From NCBI GenBank assembly GCA_040224245.1, contig JBEGIR010000032.1, positions 1 to 64,000 of the forward strand: a stretch of 64,000 nucleotides of DNA. The letters run 5' to 3'. Of this stretch, positions 17,409-28,034 are shown piece after piece. Origin of the DNA: Puniceicoccaceae bacterium. Lineage in GTDB: Bacteria > Verrucomicrobiota > Verrucomicrobiia > Opitutales > JAFGAQ01. A model generated the notes under the pieces. The model saw nothing but the letters and a program-made list of their open reading frames with translations, made no database searches and was not told where the DNA came from. Position numbers and translations under genes: made by a program. The first letter of the stretch is position 1. Each line of letters opens with the position of its first letter.

Positions 17409-18839
17409 ATGAATGAGAAAGAAGCCAGCACACCCCTGAGCATGAATCGCCGCGACTTCGTCAAAGCCTCCGCCATCGGAGCCAGCGCAGTTGCACTGCC
17501 ATCCTTCCTTCGATCCAATCCTGAAACCGGAACCTCAAACCGTGAAAAGCTGCGCATTGCCATCGTTGGAGTGGGCAGCAAGGGGATCGGACCCACTGTT
17601 GCGAGCGTCAGCGAGAATGTGGTCGCGCTTTGCGATGTCGACAAGGGACTGATCCAGCGCCAACGCTCCGAAACGGGCCAGCGCGGAGTGGAGTTTGACA
17701 AGGCCCTGCGGCATCACGAGTCCAATGGAGCCAAATGGTTCCAGGACTACCGCATCATGTTTGAGGAGATGACAGATCAAATCGACGCCGTGATCATCTC
17801 CACGCCTGACCACATGCACTATCCCATCGCCATGTCCGCGATCAACCTGGGCAAGCATGTGTATTGCGAAAAACCCCTGACCCACACCGTGGATGAGGCT
17901 CGCAAACTCGCAGCTGCAGCCAAAAAGAAGGGGGTTGTGACTCAGATGGGAAACCAGGGGCATTCCCTTGACGGCACCCGCAATGTGCGCGAATGGATTC
18001 AGGCTGGTGTGATCGGCGACATTCGCGAAGTGCATTCCTGGACAGATCGACCGGCTGTTTACTGGCAGCAGGGACTCGACCAGCCCGACCACTCCAAAGC
18101 CATTCCGGTGATTCCGGAAGGTCTCGACTGGGACCTCTGGCAGGGCGTTGCCGACCGCAGGGCCTACGATCCCGCATACGTTCCGTTCAGCTGGCGCGCA
18201 TACGTGGACTATGGCTGCGGTGCACTTGGCGACATGGCCTGCCACATCATGGACTCTGCGTTTTGGGGTCTGGACCTGGGTTCCCCAACCGAAATCGAGG
18301 CCATCACGACCAAGATGAACAACTTCAGTTTCCCGGTCAGCTCAGTGGTCACCTACCAGTTTCCCGCTCGTGGCAGCATGCCCCCCGTGACCTACAAGTG
18401 GTATGATGGCGATCTGCGGCCAGTCATTCCCGAGTTTCTCAAGGATGTCGAGCAACTCAGTCAGGCCAATTTCCCAAGCAATGGATCGCTGATACTGGGA
18501 GAAGGCGCCGCCATCCTGACGGATACCTACAGCCAGCGAGCGCAGATCCTGCCCAACGACAAGTTCATGGAGTTGCGCAGCAAACTGCCGCCCAAGACCC
18601 TGCCGCGCATCAAGGCCAGTCACCTCGAGGAGTTTTACAATGCCATCAAGGAAGGACGCGAAGCCTCTTCCGATTTCTCCTATGCGGGGCCGTTCACGGA
18701 GACCGTGTTGCTCGGTGTTATTGCCCAACGCACGGGTCGCAAGCTTCGATTTGACGGATCTGCCGGAAAATTCATCGGTGACGATGAGGCCAACAAACTG
18801 ATCGCCAAGGACTATCCCTCCGGCTGGATCCTTTCCTGA
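17409..18839 (+). CDS. Gfo/Idh/MocA family oxidoreductase with Tat-type leader
   Basis: 476 residues from the ATG at 17409; an upstream in-frame ATG at 17334 would add 25 residues that do not resemble the family. The leader MNRRDFVKASAIGASAVALPSFL (from residue 12) is twin-arginine type. Rossmann motif VGVGSKG, then GKHVYCEKPLTHTVDEAR with the EKP Lys, and GALGDMACHIMDSAFWGL with the active-site His/Asp. This long, exported subgroup is common in Verrucomicrobiota, Planctomycetota and Bacteroidota carbohydrate loci. Downstream, after 94 bp holding two hairpins, comes an exported TIM-barrel protein, so the two probably act in sequence in the periplasm. A CRP-like site lies upstream. Confidence 0.88.
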   Translation: MNEKEASTPLSMNRRDFVKASAIGASAVALPSFLRSNPETGTSNREKLRIAIVGVGSKGIGPTVASVSENVVALCDVDKGLIQRQRSETGQRGVEFDKALRHHESNGAKWFQDYRIMFEEMTDQIDAVIISTPDHMHYPIAMSAINLGKHVYCEKPLTHTVDEARKLAAAAKKKGVVTQMGNQGHSLDGTRNVREWIQAGVIGDIREVHSWTDRPAVYWQQGLDQPDHSKAIPVIPEGLDWDLWQGVADRRAYDPAYVPFSWRAYVDYGCGALGDMACHIMDSAFWGLDLGSPTEIEAITTKMNNFSFPVSSVVTYQFPARGSMPPVTYKWYDGDLRPVIPEFLKDVEQLSQANFPSNGSLILGEGAAILTDTYSQRAQILPNDKFMELRSKLPPKTLPRIKASHLEEFYNAIKEGREASSDFSYAGPFTETVLLGVIAQRTGRKLRFDGSAGKFIGDDEANKLIAKDYPSGWILS

Positions 18840-18841
18840 TT

Positions 18842-18898
18842 CAGGAGCGCTCGCTCCTGCCATCCACAGGGTGGCATGCCTCCCCCGCATGCCACCCT
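18842..18898. repeat. Two adjacent hairpin-forming palindromes (REP-like)
   Basis: In the 94 bp between the exported Gfo/Idh and TIM-barrel genes there are two perfect inverted repeats. The first is CAGGAGC-GCTC-GCTCCTG (18842-18859). The second has a 12-bp stem, AGGGTGGCATGC / GCATGCCACCCT (18868-18879 and 18887-18898), with a C-rich 7-nt loop. Neither is followed by a T-tract, so they are not ordinary terminators. They may be repetitive extragenic palindromes or RNA-stabilising structures within an operon. Confidence 0.6.
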
Positions 18899-18933
18899 CC
18901 ATATCACTCACCCTGCTTCACTGCACATATCCC

Positions 18934-19887
<954 letters not shown>

Positions 19888-19941
19888 GTTGCACTTCCCT
19901 TCCGTCAAGCCGATACCGGTTTTTCACCTGACACACAGTGA

Positions 19942-19978
19942 GGCTCCCCCTGCTTACCGCAGAGGGAGCCATCTTTTT
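19942..19978 (+). terminator. Rho-independent terminator after the exported TIM-barrel gene
   Basis: A 12-bp stem with one mismatch (GGCTCCCCCTGC at 19942-19953 pairing with GCAGAGGGAGCC at 19959-19970) and a 5-nt loop, followed by ATCTTTTT. It ends the two-gene plus-strand operon, upstream of the convergent carB 3' end. Confidence 0.85.
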
Positions 19979-20027
19979 CCCATAAATTCAGAATTCACAT
20001 CCGCCACTCGCCGCAGCGGACACAGGT

Positions 20028-23000
20028 TCAGGAACCCAGTTGCTGATGATATTCCTGAACCGAACACACCTCAATCGGACGCGTCTGCAGGGCCTTGATT
20101 CCGTCAATCGCCGCATACGCGCTGGTGAGCGTCGTCATCATGCAGATGTTATGATTGAGCGCCTCGCGGCGGATCGCGTCGTCATCCTTCCGGGGCAGCA
20201 TGCCTTGCGGAACATTGATGATGATATCGATTTCTCCATTCTTGATCACGTCCACCACGTTCGGACGCGCCCCTTCACTGAGCTTGAACAGGCGACGCAC
20301 GGACACGCCAGCTGCTTCAATGGCCATGGCCGTTCCCTCCGTAGCACAGACCGTGAATCCCATCTCGGTGAATTTCCGGGCAAGTTCGGCCGCCTGAGGC
20401 TTGTAGTCCGCCTTGACTGAGATGAAGACATTGCCCTTGAGCGGAAGTTCGGGTTGGGCGGCCATCTGCGATTTGGCAAACGCCATGCCCAGATCCCGGT
20501 CCTGTCCCATCACTTCACCCGTGCTCTTCATTTCCGGAGAGAGCGTGATCGGGCTGTTCGGGAAACGCACAAATGGGAAGACGGATTCTTTGATGGAATA
20601 ATAGGGCGGAATGACCTCCTGAGTGAAACCAAGATCTTTCAGTTTGTGTCCCACCATCACCTTGGCAGCGAGTTTGGCGAGCGGGACACCAATCGCCTTG
20701 CTCACAAATGGTACCGTGCGGGAGGCGCGTGGGTTCGCTTCGATGATGAACAGTTCGTCGTCCTTGATGGCGTACTGGATATTCATCAACCCAATGATAT
20801 TCAGCTCCTTGGCCAGGTTGACAGTCGCTTCACGCACCTTGTCGAGCATTGCCGGAGACAGCGTGTGCGGCGGCAACACCATTGCCGCATCACCGGAGTG
20901 CACGCCCGCAAACTCCACATGCTCAAGCATGCCGCCAATCACGACAGTCTCTCCATCGGAAATGCAGTCCACATCGAGTTCAATCGCGTCTTCAAGGAAC
21001 TTGTCGAGCAACACCGGCTTGCCAGGTGCAACGTCAAAAACCTCACGCACCACGCGCTTGAGTTCATCGATATCGTAAACAATGAACATGCCTCGCCCTC
21101 CGAGCACAAAAGAGGGCCGCAGCAGGATGGGAAACCCGATCACACCCGCCATTTCATAAGCTTCCTCAGGAGAGCGGGCAATGCGGTTGACGGGCTGGCG
21201 AATGTGGATCTTGTCGAGCACGTTCTTGAAGTGCTCGCGGTCTTCTGCCAATTCGATGCTCTGGTGACTCGTGCCCAGAATATTAATGCCATACCCAACC
21301 AGCTCGGCGGCCAGATTGAGTGGCGTTTGGCCTCCAAACTGGACAATGACGCCGTCACACTCCTGCTGGGAGTAGATTTCGAGCACATCCTCCAGGGTGA
21401 GTGGCTCAAAGAAGAGCTTGTCCGAAGTATCGTAGTCAGTCGACACGGTTTCCGGATTGGAGTTCACCATGATCGACTCATAACCCAGCTCCCTCAGGGC
21501 AAATGACGCGTGCACACAACAGTAGTCAAACTCGATGCCCTGACCGATGCGATTCGGCCCTCCTCCGAGAATCATGATCTTCTTCTTGTCCGATTTCACG
21601 ATCTCGTTCTCGTCGCCGTAACTGGAATAAAAATAGGGGGTAAATGCCTCAAACTCCGCCGCACAGGTATCAACCAGTCGATAGGTTGTGAAGATGCCGT
21701 GATTTTCGCGCAGCTTGCGAATCTTCTGTCGCTGTGAACCGACCAGATGCGCAATCTGTGTATCCGTGTATCCATACTCCTTGGCCTTCCTGAGCACGGC
21801 GGGCGTCAGATCGTTGAAGCGGAGTTTCACCAGCTGATTCTCCATTTCCACGAGCTGCTGCATCTGGTGAAGGAACCAGGGGTCAATAAAGGTGATGCGG
21901 TGCACTTCTTCGGCGGTCATGCCGTTGAGGAACGCGTAGCGCACCCAGAAAATGCGCTCGGCAGAGGGGCGTGACAGGCCGGATTTGATGACATTGATGT
22001 CCTTCGGTTCGCGATCACCAAACGCGCCGCCCGCTCCAAATCCGTTCGCTCGGGTTTCGAGGGAACGCAGCGCCTTCTGCAGGGATTCCTTGAACGTGCG
22101 ACCGATAGCCATGGCCTCTCCCACGGACTTCATGCTGGATGTCAGCGTGGTATCTGTGCCCGGGAATTTTTCGAACGTAAACCGGGGCACCTTGGTCACC
22201 ACATAGTCGATGGTCGGTTCAAAACAGGTGGGAGTCTCGCGCGTGATGTCGTTTTTCAACTCATCGAGGGAGTAGCCAACCGCAAGTTTCGCCGCAATCT
22301 TGGCAATGGGAAAGCCCGTTGCCTTCGACGCAAGGGCCGAGCTGCGACTCACCCGGGGATTCATCTCAATCACCACCATGCGCCCCGTTTCCGGATTGAC
22401 CGAAAACTGGATGTTGCTTCCGCCGGTTTCGACACCAATCTCGCGGATACAGGCAAAAGAGGCATCCCGCATGACCTGGTATTCCTTGTCGGTGAGTGTC
22501 ATCGCCGGTGCCACTGTGATCGAATCTCCCGTGTGCACGCCCATGGGATCGAGGTTTTCAATCGAGCAAATCACCACGCACTGGTCCTTGCAGTCGCGCA
22601 TGACTTCCATCTCGTATTCCTTCCATCCCAGCAAACATTCTTCGACCAGCACTTCATGCACGGGTGAAATATCCAGACCCCGAAGGATCATTTGTTCATA
22701 TTCCTCCTTGTTATAGGCGATGCCACCTCCCGCACCACCCAAGGTGTAGCTCGGTCGAATGATCACCGGAAAGAGTCCCAGCTCGTAGGCGGCCTCACGG
22801 GCCTGCTCGATGGAACTCACCCGGTACGAACGCGCCACGTCGAGTCCGATCTTCAACATCGCTTCCTTAAAAAGCTCCCGGTCCTCTCCTTTTTCAATGG
22901 CCTCTTTCTTTGCACCGATCAGTTCGACTCCATACTTTTCCAGTATGCCCCGATTCGCCAGTTCCAGCGAGAGATTGAGGCCAGTCTGTCCTCCCAGGGT

Positions 23001-23264
23001 GGGCAGCAACACATCCGGCCGCTCCTTGGCGATAATTTTTTCGAGTACTTCCGGAACCAAAGGTTCGATGTAGGTCGCATCCGAAAACTCGGGGTCGGTC
23101 ATGATGGTAGCAGGGTTGCTGTTCACCAGAATAACCCGGTAACCCTCCTCCTTCAATGCCTTGCAGGCCTGAGTTCCGCTGTAGTCAAACTCACACGCTT
23201 GACCGATCACAATCGGGCCGGAACCAACAATCAAAATGGACTTAATATCGGTGCGTTTGGGCAT
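20028..23264 (-). CDS. carB: Carbamoyl-phosphate synthase large subunit
   Basis: 1078 residues, the usual length. It starts [21 protein letters not shown] and has two homologous ATP-grasp halves: the first with [36 protein letters not shown] and [20 protein letters not shown]; the second with [21 protein letters not shown] and [18 protein letters not shown]. An oligomerisation domain lies between them and a C-terminal MGS-like allosteric domain ([20 protein letters not shown]) closes the protein. It makes carbamoyl phosphate for arginine and pyrimidine synthesis with the CarA glutaminase, which is not in the window. A terminator lies between it and the upstream pdxA gene, so carB appears to be its own transcription unit. 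Confidence 0.97.
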   Translation of the reverse strand: MPKRTDIKSILIVGSGPIVIGQACEFDYSGTQACKALKEEGYRVILVNSNPATIMTDPEFSDATYIEPLVPEVLEKIIAKERPDVLLPTLGGQTGLNLSLELANRGILEKYGVELIGAKKEAIEKGEDRELFKEAMLKIGLDVARSYRVSSIEQAREAAYELGLFPVIIRPSYTLGGAGGGIAYNKEEYEQMILRGLDISPVHEVLVEECLLGWKEYEMEVMRDCKDQCVVICSIENLDPMGVHTGDSITVAPAMTLTDKEYQVMRDASFACIREIGVETGGSNIQFSVNPETGRMVVIEMNPRVSRSSALASKATGFPIAKIAAKLAVGYSLDELKNDITRETPTCFEPTIDYVVTKVPRFTFEKFPGTDTTLTSSMKSVGEAMAIGRTFKESLQKALRSLETRANGFGAGGAFGDREPKDINVIKSGLSRPSAERIFWVRYAFLNGMTAEEVHRITFIDPWFLHQMQQLVEMENQLVKLRFNDLTPAVLRKAKEYGYTDTQIAHLVGSQRQKIRKLRENHGIFTTYRLVDTCAAEFEAFTPYFYSSYGDENEIVKSDKKKIMILGGGPNRIGQGIEFDYCCVHASFALRELGYESIMVNSNPETVSTDYDTSDKLFFEPLTLEDVLEIYSQQECDGVIVQFGGQTPLNLAAELVGYGINILGTSHQSIELAEDREHFKNVLDKIHIRQPVNRIARSPEEAYEMAGVIGFPILLRPSFVLGGRGMFIVYDIDELKRVVREVFDVAPGKPVLLDKFLEDAIELDVDCISDGETVVIGGMLEHVEFAGVHSGDAAMVLPPHTLSPAMLDKVREATVNLAKELNIIGLMNIQYAIKDDELFIIEANPRASRTVPFVSKAIGVPLAKLAAKVMVGHKLKDLGFTQEVIPPYYSIKESVFPFVRFPNSPITLSPEMKSTGEVMGQDRDLGMAFAKSQMAAQPELPLKGNVFISVKADYKPQAAELARKFTEMGFTVCATEGTAMAIEAAGVSVRRLFKLSEGARPNVVDVIKNGEIDIIINVPQGMLPRKDDDAIRREALNHNICMMTTLTSAYAAIDGIKALQTRPIEVCSVQEYHQQLGS

Positions 23265-23305
23265 AGCTGGTGATCATTTATGCCAAGCGCGTCAAACTTC
23301 AACAG

Positions 23306-23333
23306 AAAAACCCATTCTATCGGAAAGAATGGG
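23306..23333 (-). terminator. Rho-independent terminator between pdxA and carB
   Basis: A perfect 8-bp stem CCCATTCT / AGAATGGG (23311-23318 and 23326-23333) with a 7-nt loop. On the minus strand it is followed by TTTTTCTG (complement of 23303-23310). It lies 39 bp past the pdxA stop and just before the carB start. Confidence 0.85.
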
Positions 23334-23371
23334 AAGGCCACCCAGGAACACGCAGCACTCCTTGCAAAACC

Positions 23372-24298
23372 TTACACCACCTGACGAGTTAGACGGTCCG
23401 CAAGTTCAAGGGCACGCTGCAAGCTCAGGGGGCGAGCCACACCTTTGCCCGCAATGCCAAAGGCAGTTCCATGATCCGGACTCGTCCGCACATGCGGCAG
23501 GCCCAGAGTGACATTCACCGCCTCATGAAAGGCAACCGTTTTCACAGGAGCGAGCGCCTGGTCGTGATACAGTGCCACGACCGCATCAAATTCCCCGCTC
23601 ACGTGACGATAAAAGACAGTATCTGCTGGATGGCATCCGCTCAGTTCGATCCGCGCAAGATTCGCCTGCAACCGTGCAATCAGGGGATTGATCCACTCGA
23701 CTTCCTCCCGGCCAATCTGCCCCTGCTCCCCTGCATGAGGATTGAGTCCGCATACTGCGATGCGTGGTCGACTCACACCCAACCGAAGCATCAGTTCTGC
23801 CGTGTGCCTCACACAGCGCTCGAGTGTCGCCGGAGTCAACCAGTTCGGCAGGTCCATCAGGGGTACGTGCCAGGTTGCCAGTGACACCGTCAGGGTTGGT
23901 GCCACAAAAGCCATGGTGGGTTCGCCGCCCCACTGCTCTGCAAAAAACTCCGTCTGCCCCGGCTGTGTCATGCCTGCCTTTCGACACTCATGCTTGCTGA
24001 TGGGACCCGTCACCACCGCACGGTAACGCCCCTCCCTGCAGCCTGAGGCGGCGCGCTGCATCGCCTCAAGCGCCGCCTGCGCTCCACCCACATCAGGATG
24101 TCCAGGAGTGCACTGTTCGGGTCCGCCTGTGGATTCCACCGTGACGCCAAGCGATTGCTCGAGTCTGCTGACCCAATTCCTCAGGCCGATCACGCACACC
24201 TGCTCCCGCCATTGCGGCTGTTCCTGCAACAGGCGTTCGATCAGCTCCGGTCCGATTCCGGCCGGATCTCCCATTGTGATCGCAATTTTCGCCGTCAT
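23372..24298 (-). CDS. pdxA: 4-hydroxythreonine-4-phosphate dehydrogenase
   Basis: 308 residues, slightly shorter than the E. coli enzyme. It begins MTAKIAITMGDPAGIGPEL, the diagnostic PdxA N-terminus. Metal-binding His/Asp residues occur in the expected blocks (PISKH, NPHAGE, YHDQALAPVK), and HVRTSPDHGTAFGIAGKG closes the active site. It oxidises 4-phosphohydroxy-L-threonine with NAD in the DXP-dependent vitamin B6 pathway. It follows lpxA by 21 bp on the same strand and is probably co-transcribed with it. Start ATG at 24298. Confidence 0.95.
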   Translation of the reverse strand: MTAKIAITMGDPAGIGPELIERLLQEQPQWREQVCVIGLRNWVSRLEQSLGVTVESTGGPEQCTPGHPDVGGAQAALEAMQRAASGCREGRYRAVVTGPISKHECRKAGMTQPGQTEFFAEQWGGEPTMAFVAPTLTVSLATWHVPLMDLPNWLTPATLERCVRHTAELMLRLGVSRPRIAVCGLNPHAGEQGQIGREEVEWINPLIARLQANLARIELSGCHPADTVFYRHVSGEFDAVVALYHDQALAPVKTVAFHEAVNVTLGLPHVRTSPDHGTAFGIAGKGVARPLSLQRALELADRLTRQVV

Positions 24299-24319
24299 GG
24301 CCAGGCCTTCCTCAAGGGT

Positions 24320-25135
24320 TCAGCTATCCGCAGTGCCGGATTTTCCGCTCTTGCGTTCCAGTCCTGAAAACCCGCGCTTTCCGGTCTGGAAAAATTCCAC
24401 AAAGCAGCGTCCTTGCTCCGAGAGCGATGCGCCCCGTTGTTCCAGGATCTCTGCCGCCTGGTTTTTGATGTTTCCCGGAGTATCCAGCAGCAGGTGGAAC
24501 AATTCTTTCAGTTCCTTGATCACCTCCCGACTCGTGCCCCGGCGCTTGAGTCCAACCAGATTCAGTCCGTGCACTTCCCCACGCTCAGCAACAATCAGAT
24601 AGGGAGCAACATCCTGCACAATGCGGGAAACTCCTCCCGTCATCGACCCTTCACCCACGCGGACAAATTGGTGCACGGCCGCACCGCCGCCGATGTAGGC
24701 GTTTGCTCCGATTTCCGCATGGCCTGCAATCATCGCATTGTTTGTAAGAACCACCCGGTCTCCCAGCACACAGTCGTGTGCCACATGCGCATTGACCATC
24801 AAATACACGTCATTGCCGATCACAGTGTTTTTGCCTTCATAGATCGAACGATGCACCGTTGCAGCTTCCCGCAATGTGCAGCGGTCGCCGATCAGCACCC
24901 CGGTTTGTTGGCTGCAATCCCAGCCGACGTACTGGGGATCGCCTCCGATCACTGCGTTGGATTCGATCCGGCATTTTGCACCGAGCCGGGTCCAGCGGCA
25001 GATGCGCACGTTGTTCGCCAGGCGAGTTCCCTCTCCGATCACAACATCCGCCTCCACAATCGAATAGGGGCCGATGCTTACGTCGTTCCCGAGAGTTGCC
25101 GTTGGATCCACAATCGCAGTCGGATGAATTGCCAT
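24320..25135 (-). CDS. lpxA: Acyl-[ACP]--UDP-N-acetylglucosamine O-acyltransferase (first step of lipid A synthesis)
   Basis: 271 residues from the ATG at 25135 (MAIHPTAIVDPTA, the usual LpxA N-terminus). A longer frame starting at 25222 adds unrelated residues. The body is a left-handed beta helix of hexapeptide repeats. The catalytic His lies in NAHVAHDC, and AAVHQFVRVGEGSMTGGVSRIVQDV forms the acyl-chain-ruler region. The C-terminal helical domain binds UDP-sugar; the last ~20 residues are a Lys/Ser-rich tail. A cytoplasmic homotrimer is expected. The usual neighbours lpxD/fabZ are absent; pdxA follows 21 bp downstream. A GGGAGG run sits only one base before the chosen ATG, unusually close, so the start may differ slightly. 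Confidence 0.95.
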   Translation of the reverse strand: MAIHPTAIVDPTATLGNDVSIGPYSIVEADVVIGEGTRLANNVRICRWTRLGAKCRIESNAVIGGDPQYVGWDCSQQTGVLIGDRCTLREAATVHRSIYEGKNTVIGNDVYLMVNAHVAHDCVLGDRVVLTNNAMIAGHAEIGANAYIGGGAAVHQFVRVGEGSMTGGVSRIVQDVAPYLIVAERGEVHGLNLVGLKRRGTSREVIKELKELFHLLLDTPGNIKNQAAEILEQRGASLSEQGRCFVEFFQTGKRGFSGLERKSGKSGTADS

Positions 25136-25282
25136 GCCTCCCAGTGCATCAGGTTTGCGCATGACTTCAACGCAAAATCCCGGGCAGATGCGATTACAGA
25201 ACCAAGGTGTCTTCCAACACAATCACCTCTGATCGATACGGTTGGGAGTCGATCCGCGGAAGAGAGAAAAGAACAGATAACC

Positions 25283-25906
25283 TCAGCCCTGTGAGCCACT
25301 CTGCGATTCGAAAAGATCCAACTGCGGCACTTTCAGCAGTTCCATCTGCTTCATGAGCTTGAGCAGCTTCAGTCGCGGGGTCAGGCGCTCTGGCTCGAGC
25401 ACCTCCAGCTGCTGCATTAGATTATCCAACAGGGTGCGCAGCGTCATCACTCCTGCCACACCACGCGAGGCAAGCAGGTCGCAGAGTTGCGAGTAGCCTG
25501 GTTCCACTGCGGGGAACAGGGGAAGCAGCACCAGATGCGTGTGCCCGCGCATATCCTCCTCCAGGGCGTGCTCTTCCCAGGGGAAGCGGGGTGCATTCCG
25601 TGCGGTGATGCATTTTTTGAGGTTTTGAATCAGTCGCTTGTCCTGCCGCAATACCCGGTTGCCAATATCAAACAGTGACTCACCCACCAGGGACACAACC
25701 GCACGCTTGGTCTTGAGGATGTCCGAGGAAAACCACTGAAAGTTGAACATCATGCGCTCCTGCAGTTCCTCTTCCTTGAGATTGCGCACCATCAGACTCG
25801 GGAAAAACCCGTCCGCCTGGCGTCCGAACAAACTCGAACTCGTGCGCACGAGGAACCCGTTGGTTTCAAAATAGTCGATGGCGATGGACTCAACTTCTTC
25901 GAGCAT
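25283..25906 (-). CDS. Unknown protein encoded upstream of lpxA-pdxA
   Basis: I do not recognise this 207-residue protein. From the ATG at 25906 it reads MLEEVESIAIDYFETNGFLVR, a start typical of a real protein; a longer frame begins at 26008. It is soluble, without signal peptide or membrane helix. A central basic stretch (RQDKRLIQNLKKC) is followed by LVLLPLFPAVEPGYSQLCDLLASRGVAGVMTLRTLL. The C-terminus is a Leu-rich helix (LTPRLKLLKLMKQMELLK). The opening resembles predicted nuclease-like folds where a first helix precedes a strand (YFETNGFLVR), but no catalytic set is clear. It lies about 150 bp upstream of lpxA on the same strand. A bidirectional terminator separates it from rpsA. Confidence 0.7.
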   Translation of the reverse strand: MLEEVESIAIDYFETNGFLVRTSSSLFGRQADGFFPSLMVRNLKEEELQERMMFNFQWFSSDILKTKRAVVSLVGESLFDIGNRVLRQDKRLIQNLKKCITARNAPRFPWEEHALEEDMRGHTHLVLLPLFPAVEPGYSQLCDLLASRGVAGVMTLRTLLDNLMQQLEVLEPERLTPRLKLLKLMKQMELLKVPQLDLFESQSGSQG

Positions 25907-26015
25907 GGGAGGTGAATGATGCGGATGACAACCCCAACAGCTATGGCAGATTGCCTGCCATCCTGCAACTCGGAACACCCGCCCGGACATCCCTATTCTT
26001 TGCGCCACTGCACAG

Positions 26016-26048
26016 AAAAAGGCGGTGAACTGTGTCCACCGCCTTTTT
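26016..26048. terminator. Rho-independent terminator after rpsA (symmetrical)
   Basis: A perfect 7-bp stem GGCGGTG / CACCGCC (26021-26027 and 26037-26043) flanked by AAAAA on the left and TTTTT on the right, so a T-tract follows the hairpin on either strand. In context it ends the minus-strand rpsA transcript, 37 bp past the stop. Confidence 0.85.
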
Positions 26049-26084
26049 CAAAGCTTCCGTCAACACGTGACGGCATCGACAGGG

Positions 26085-27743
26085 TTACTTGTCGAGTTCG
26101 TCCATGATGTCGCCCAGGCTTGCAAGTTCGCTGTCGCCCTTGAGAGAATCATAGGCCGCCGCTTCTGCAGCCAGTTGATCCGAATCATAGTTCGCAGCCT
26201 TAATGCTCAGGCCGATGCGACGATCATCGCGGTCGATCTTGATCACACGCGCGTTGACGGTGTCGCCAACATTGTGGTGTTCCTTGATCTTCTCGATGCG
26301 ATCCTCGCTGATCTGGCTGATGTGCACGAGACCATCGATATCGTGCGACAGTTGCACGAAGAATCCATAGGACGTGATCTTGGTGATCTGGCCTTCGACC
26401 ACATCGCCCATCTTGAAGTACTTCTCGATGGAGAGCCACGGATCGTCAGTCACCTGCTTCATGCCCAGGGAGATGCGCTGGTTGGCAGCATCCACATCGA
26501 GCACAATCGCGTCGACTTCATCACCCTTCTTGAGCATTTCGCTCGGGTGGTTGATCTTTCGCGTCCAGCTCATGTCTGAGACGTGCACCATGCCGTCGAT
26601 GCCCTCTTCAAGCTCCACAAACGCACCGTAGGAAGTGAGGTTGCGTACCTGACCCCGAACACGGGCGCCCACTGGGTAGTTGTGACGGGCCATATCCCAG
26701 GGATTTTCCTCAAGCTGACGCAGTCCGAGTGAAATTTTCTGCTCGTCCTTCTGGATTCCCAGTACCACGGCATCGACTTCTTCCCCGATCTTGAGAACCT
26801 CACTCGGTTTGTTGATGCGTTTGGTCCAGGACATTTCGGTGACGTGCACCAAACCTTCGACGCCCTCTTCGATTTCGATGAAAGCACCATACTGTACGAG
26901 GTTGACCACCTTCCCGGTGATGCGACCGCCAACAGGGTATTTCTCTTCGATCTTCTCCCAGGGATTCGCGTTGAGCTGTTTGAGTCCGAGAGACACCCGC
27001 TCCTTTTCACGATCCACTTCGATGATCATCACTTCGATTTCTTCACCGGTCTTCACCATCTCACTCGGGTGCGAGATGCGGCCCCAGCTCATGTCCGTGA
27101 TGTGAAGCAGACCGTCGAGACCGTCGAGGTCGATGAAGGCACCGTAGTCGGTGGTATTCTTGACGATACCCCGGCGGCGATCACCTGGCTTGACTTCCTC
27201 AAGCAGGGTGCGGCGCTTCTCAGCGCGCTGTTCTTCGATCAGCTCGCGGCGGGATACCACAATGTTGCGGCGCTCCTGATTGATCTTGAGCACCTTAAAG
27301 TCGTAGGTCTGGCCCACATACTGGTCCAGATTCTTCGGGGGCTGGATGTCGATCTGCGACGACGGCAGGAAAGAATCCACACCGATGCTGATCATCAGTC
27401 CGCCCTTGACCTTGGCCTTCACGCGACCCTGAACAACCGAGCCTTCCTCACACTTGGCAAGGATGTTTTCCCAATTCTTCTTCTGCTCGGCCTTGTCGAA
27501 AGAAACCACAGGGTTTCCGTCCTTGTCCTCGATCTTTTCGAGGAAAACCTCGATCTGCGATCCGACTTCCAATTCTCCTACATCGATGAATTCGACGTGC
27601 GGGATGGCACCTTCAGACTTGGCTCCAATGTCAACGATGACCTCGCTTTGTCGGATTTCGGTGATGGTTCCGGGGATGATAGTACCCTCTACGAGGGGTT
27701 GAATGTTGCTCTCAGCGAGCAGCTCTTCCATTAATGAGCCCAT
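26085..27743 (-). CDS. rpsA: 30S ribosomal protein S1
   Basis: 552 residues, close to the 557 of E. coli S1. It contains six S1 (OB-fold) repeats. The last four are very alike, each with a G..V.G.V..[IL]..YGAF[VI].[IL]E.G..GL[VL]H.[TS][ED]MSW block; the first two are more divergent, as in other S1 proteins. S1 recruits mRNA to the 30S subunit. The start at 27743 (MGSLMEELLAESN) is taken; a second ATG at 27731 would shorten it by four residues. No gene of the common cmk-rpsA cluster is adjacent. Upstream is a 290-bp non-coding stretch holding a small hairpin. Confidence 0.96.
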   Translation of the reverse strand: MGSLMEELLAESNIQPLVEGTIIPGTITEIRQSEVIVDIGAKSEGAIPHVEFIDVGELEVGSQIEVFLEKIEDKDGNPVVSFDKAEQKKNWENILAKCEEGSVVQGRVKAKVKGGLMISIGVDSFLPSSQIDIQPPKNLDQYVGQTYDFKVLKINQERRNIVVSRRELIEEQRAEKRRTLLEEVKPGDRRRGIVKNTTDYGAFIDLDGLDGLLHITDMSWGRISHPSEMVKTGEEIEVMIIEVDREKERVSLGLKQLNANPWEKIEEKYPVGGRITGKVVNLVQYGAFIEIEEGVEGLVHVTEMSWTKRINKPSEVLKIGEEVDAVVLGIQKDEQKISLGLRQLEENPWDMARHNYPVGARVRGQVRNLTSYGAFVELEEGIDGMVHVSDMSWTRKINHPSEMLKKGDEVDAIVLDVDAANQRISLGMKQVTDDPWLSIEKYFKMGDVVEGQITKITSYGFFVQLSHDIDGLVHISQISEDRIEKIKEHHNVGDTVNARVIKIDRDDRRIGLSIKAANYDSDQLAAEAAAYDSLKGDSELASLGDIMDELDK

Positions 27744-27819
27744 ATGAACTTGTTGGACTTCGGGAGTTGAATCCCGAAAGTTGGTTAGTGGTTAATATTC
27801 AATGTGTTCTTTTGTCAGA

Positions 27820-27836
27820 CACCCAACCGTTGGGTG
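27820..27836. other. Small hairpin in the rpsA leader / hisG downstream region
   Basis: A perfect 7-bp stem CACCCAA / TTGGGTG with a 3-nt loop in the 291-bp gap between hisG (ends 28035) and rpsA (starts 27743). No T-tract follows on the minus strand, so it is a poor terminator. It lies 77 bp upstream of rpsA and could belong to its 5' leader. The rest of the gap shows nothing I can interpret. Confidence 0.4.
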
Positions 27837-28034
27837 CCCGGCAAACGAAAAAAGGTTGATGAAACAGGAAAACCGAGTCCTGGGCAAGCCCGAAAATCAG
27901 CGGGATTTGCGCGCATGAAACCCCACCTCTCAGCGATATCACATCAGCAATGGAATCAATGAGATGCAGGCAACAGGGACTGCAGGAACTGGTTGCAGGA
28001 TTGCGAGGTCGTAGCGACCCAGCTCACTTCAAAC

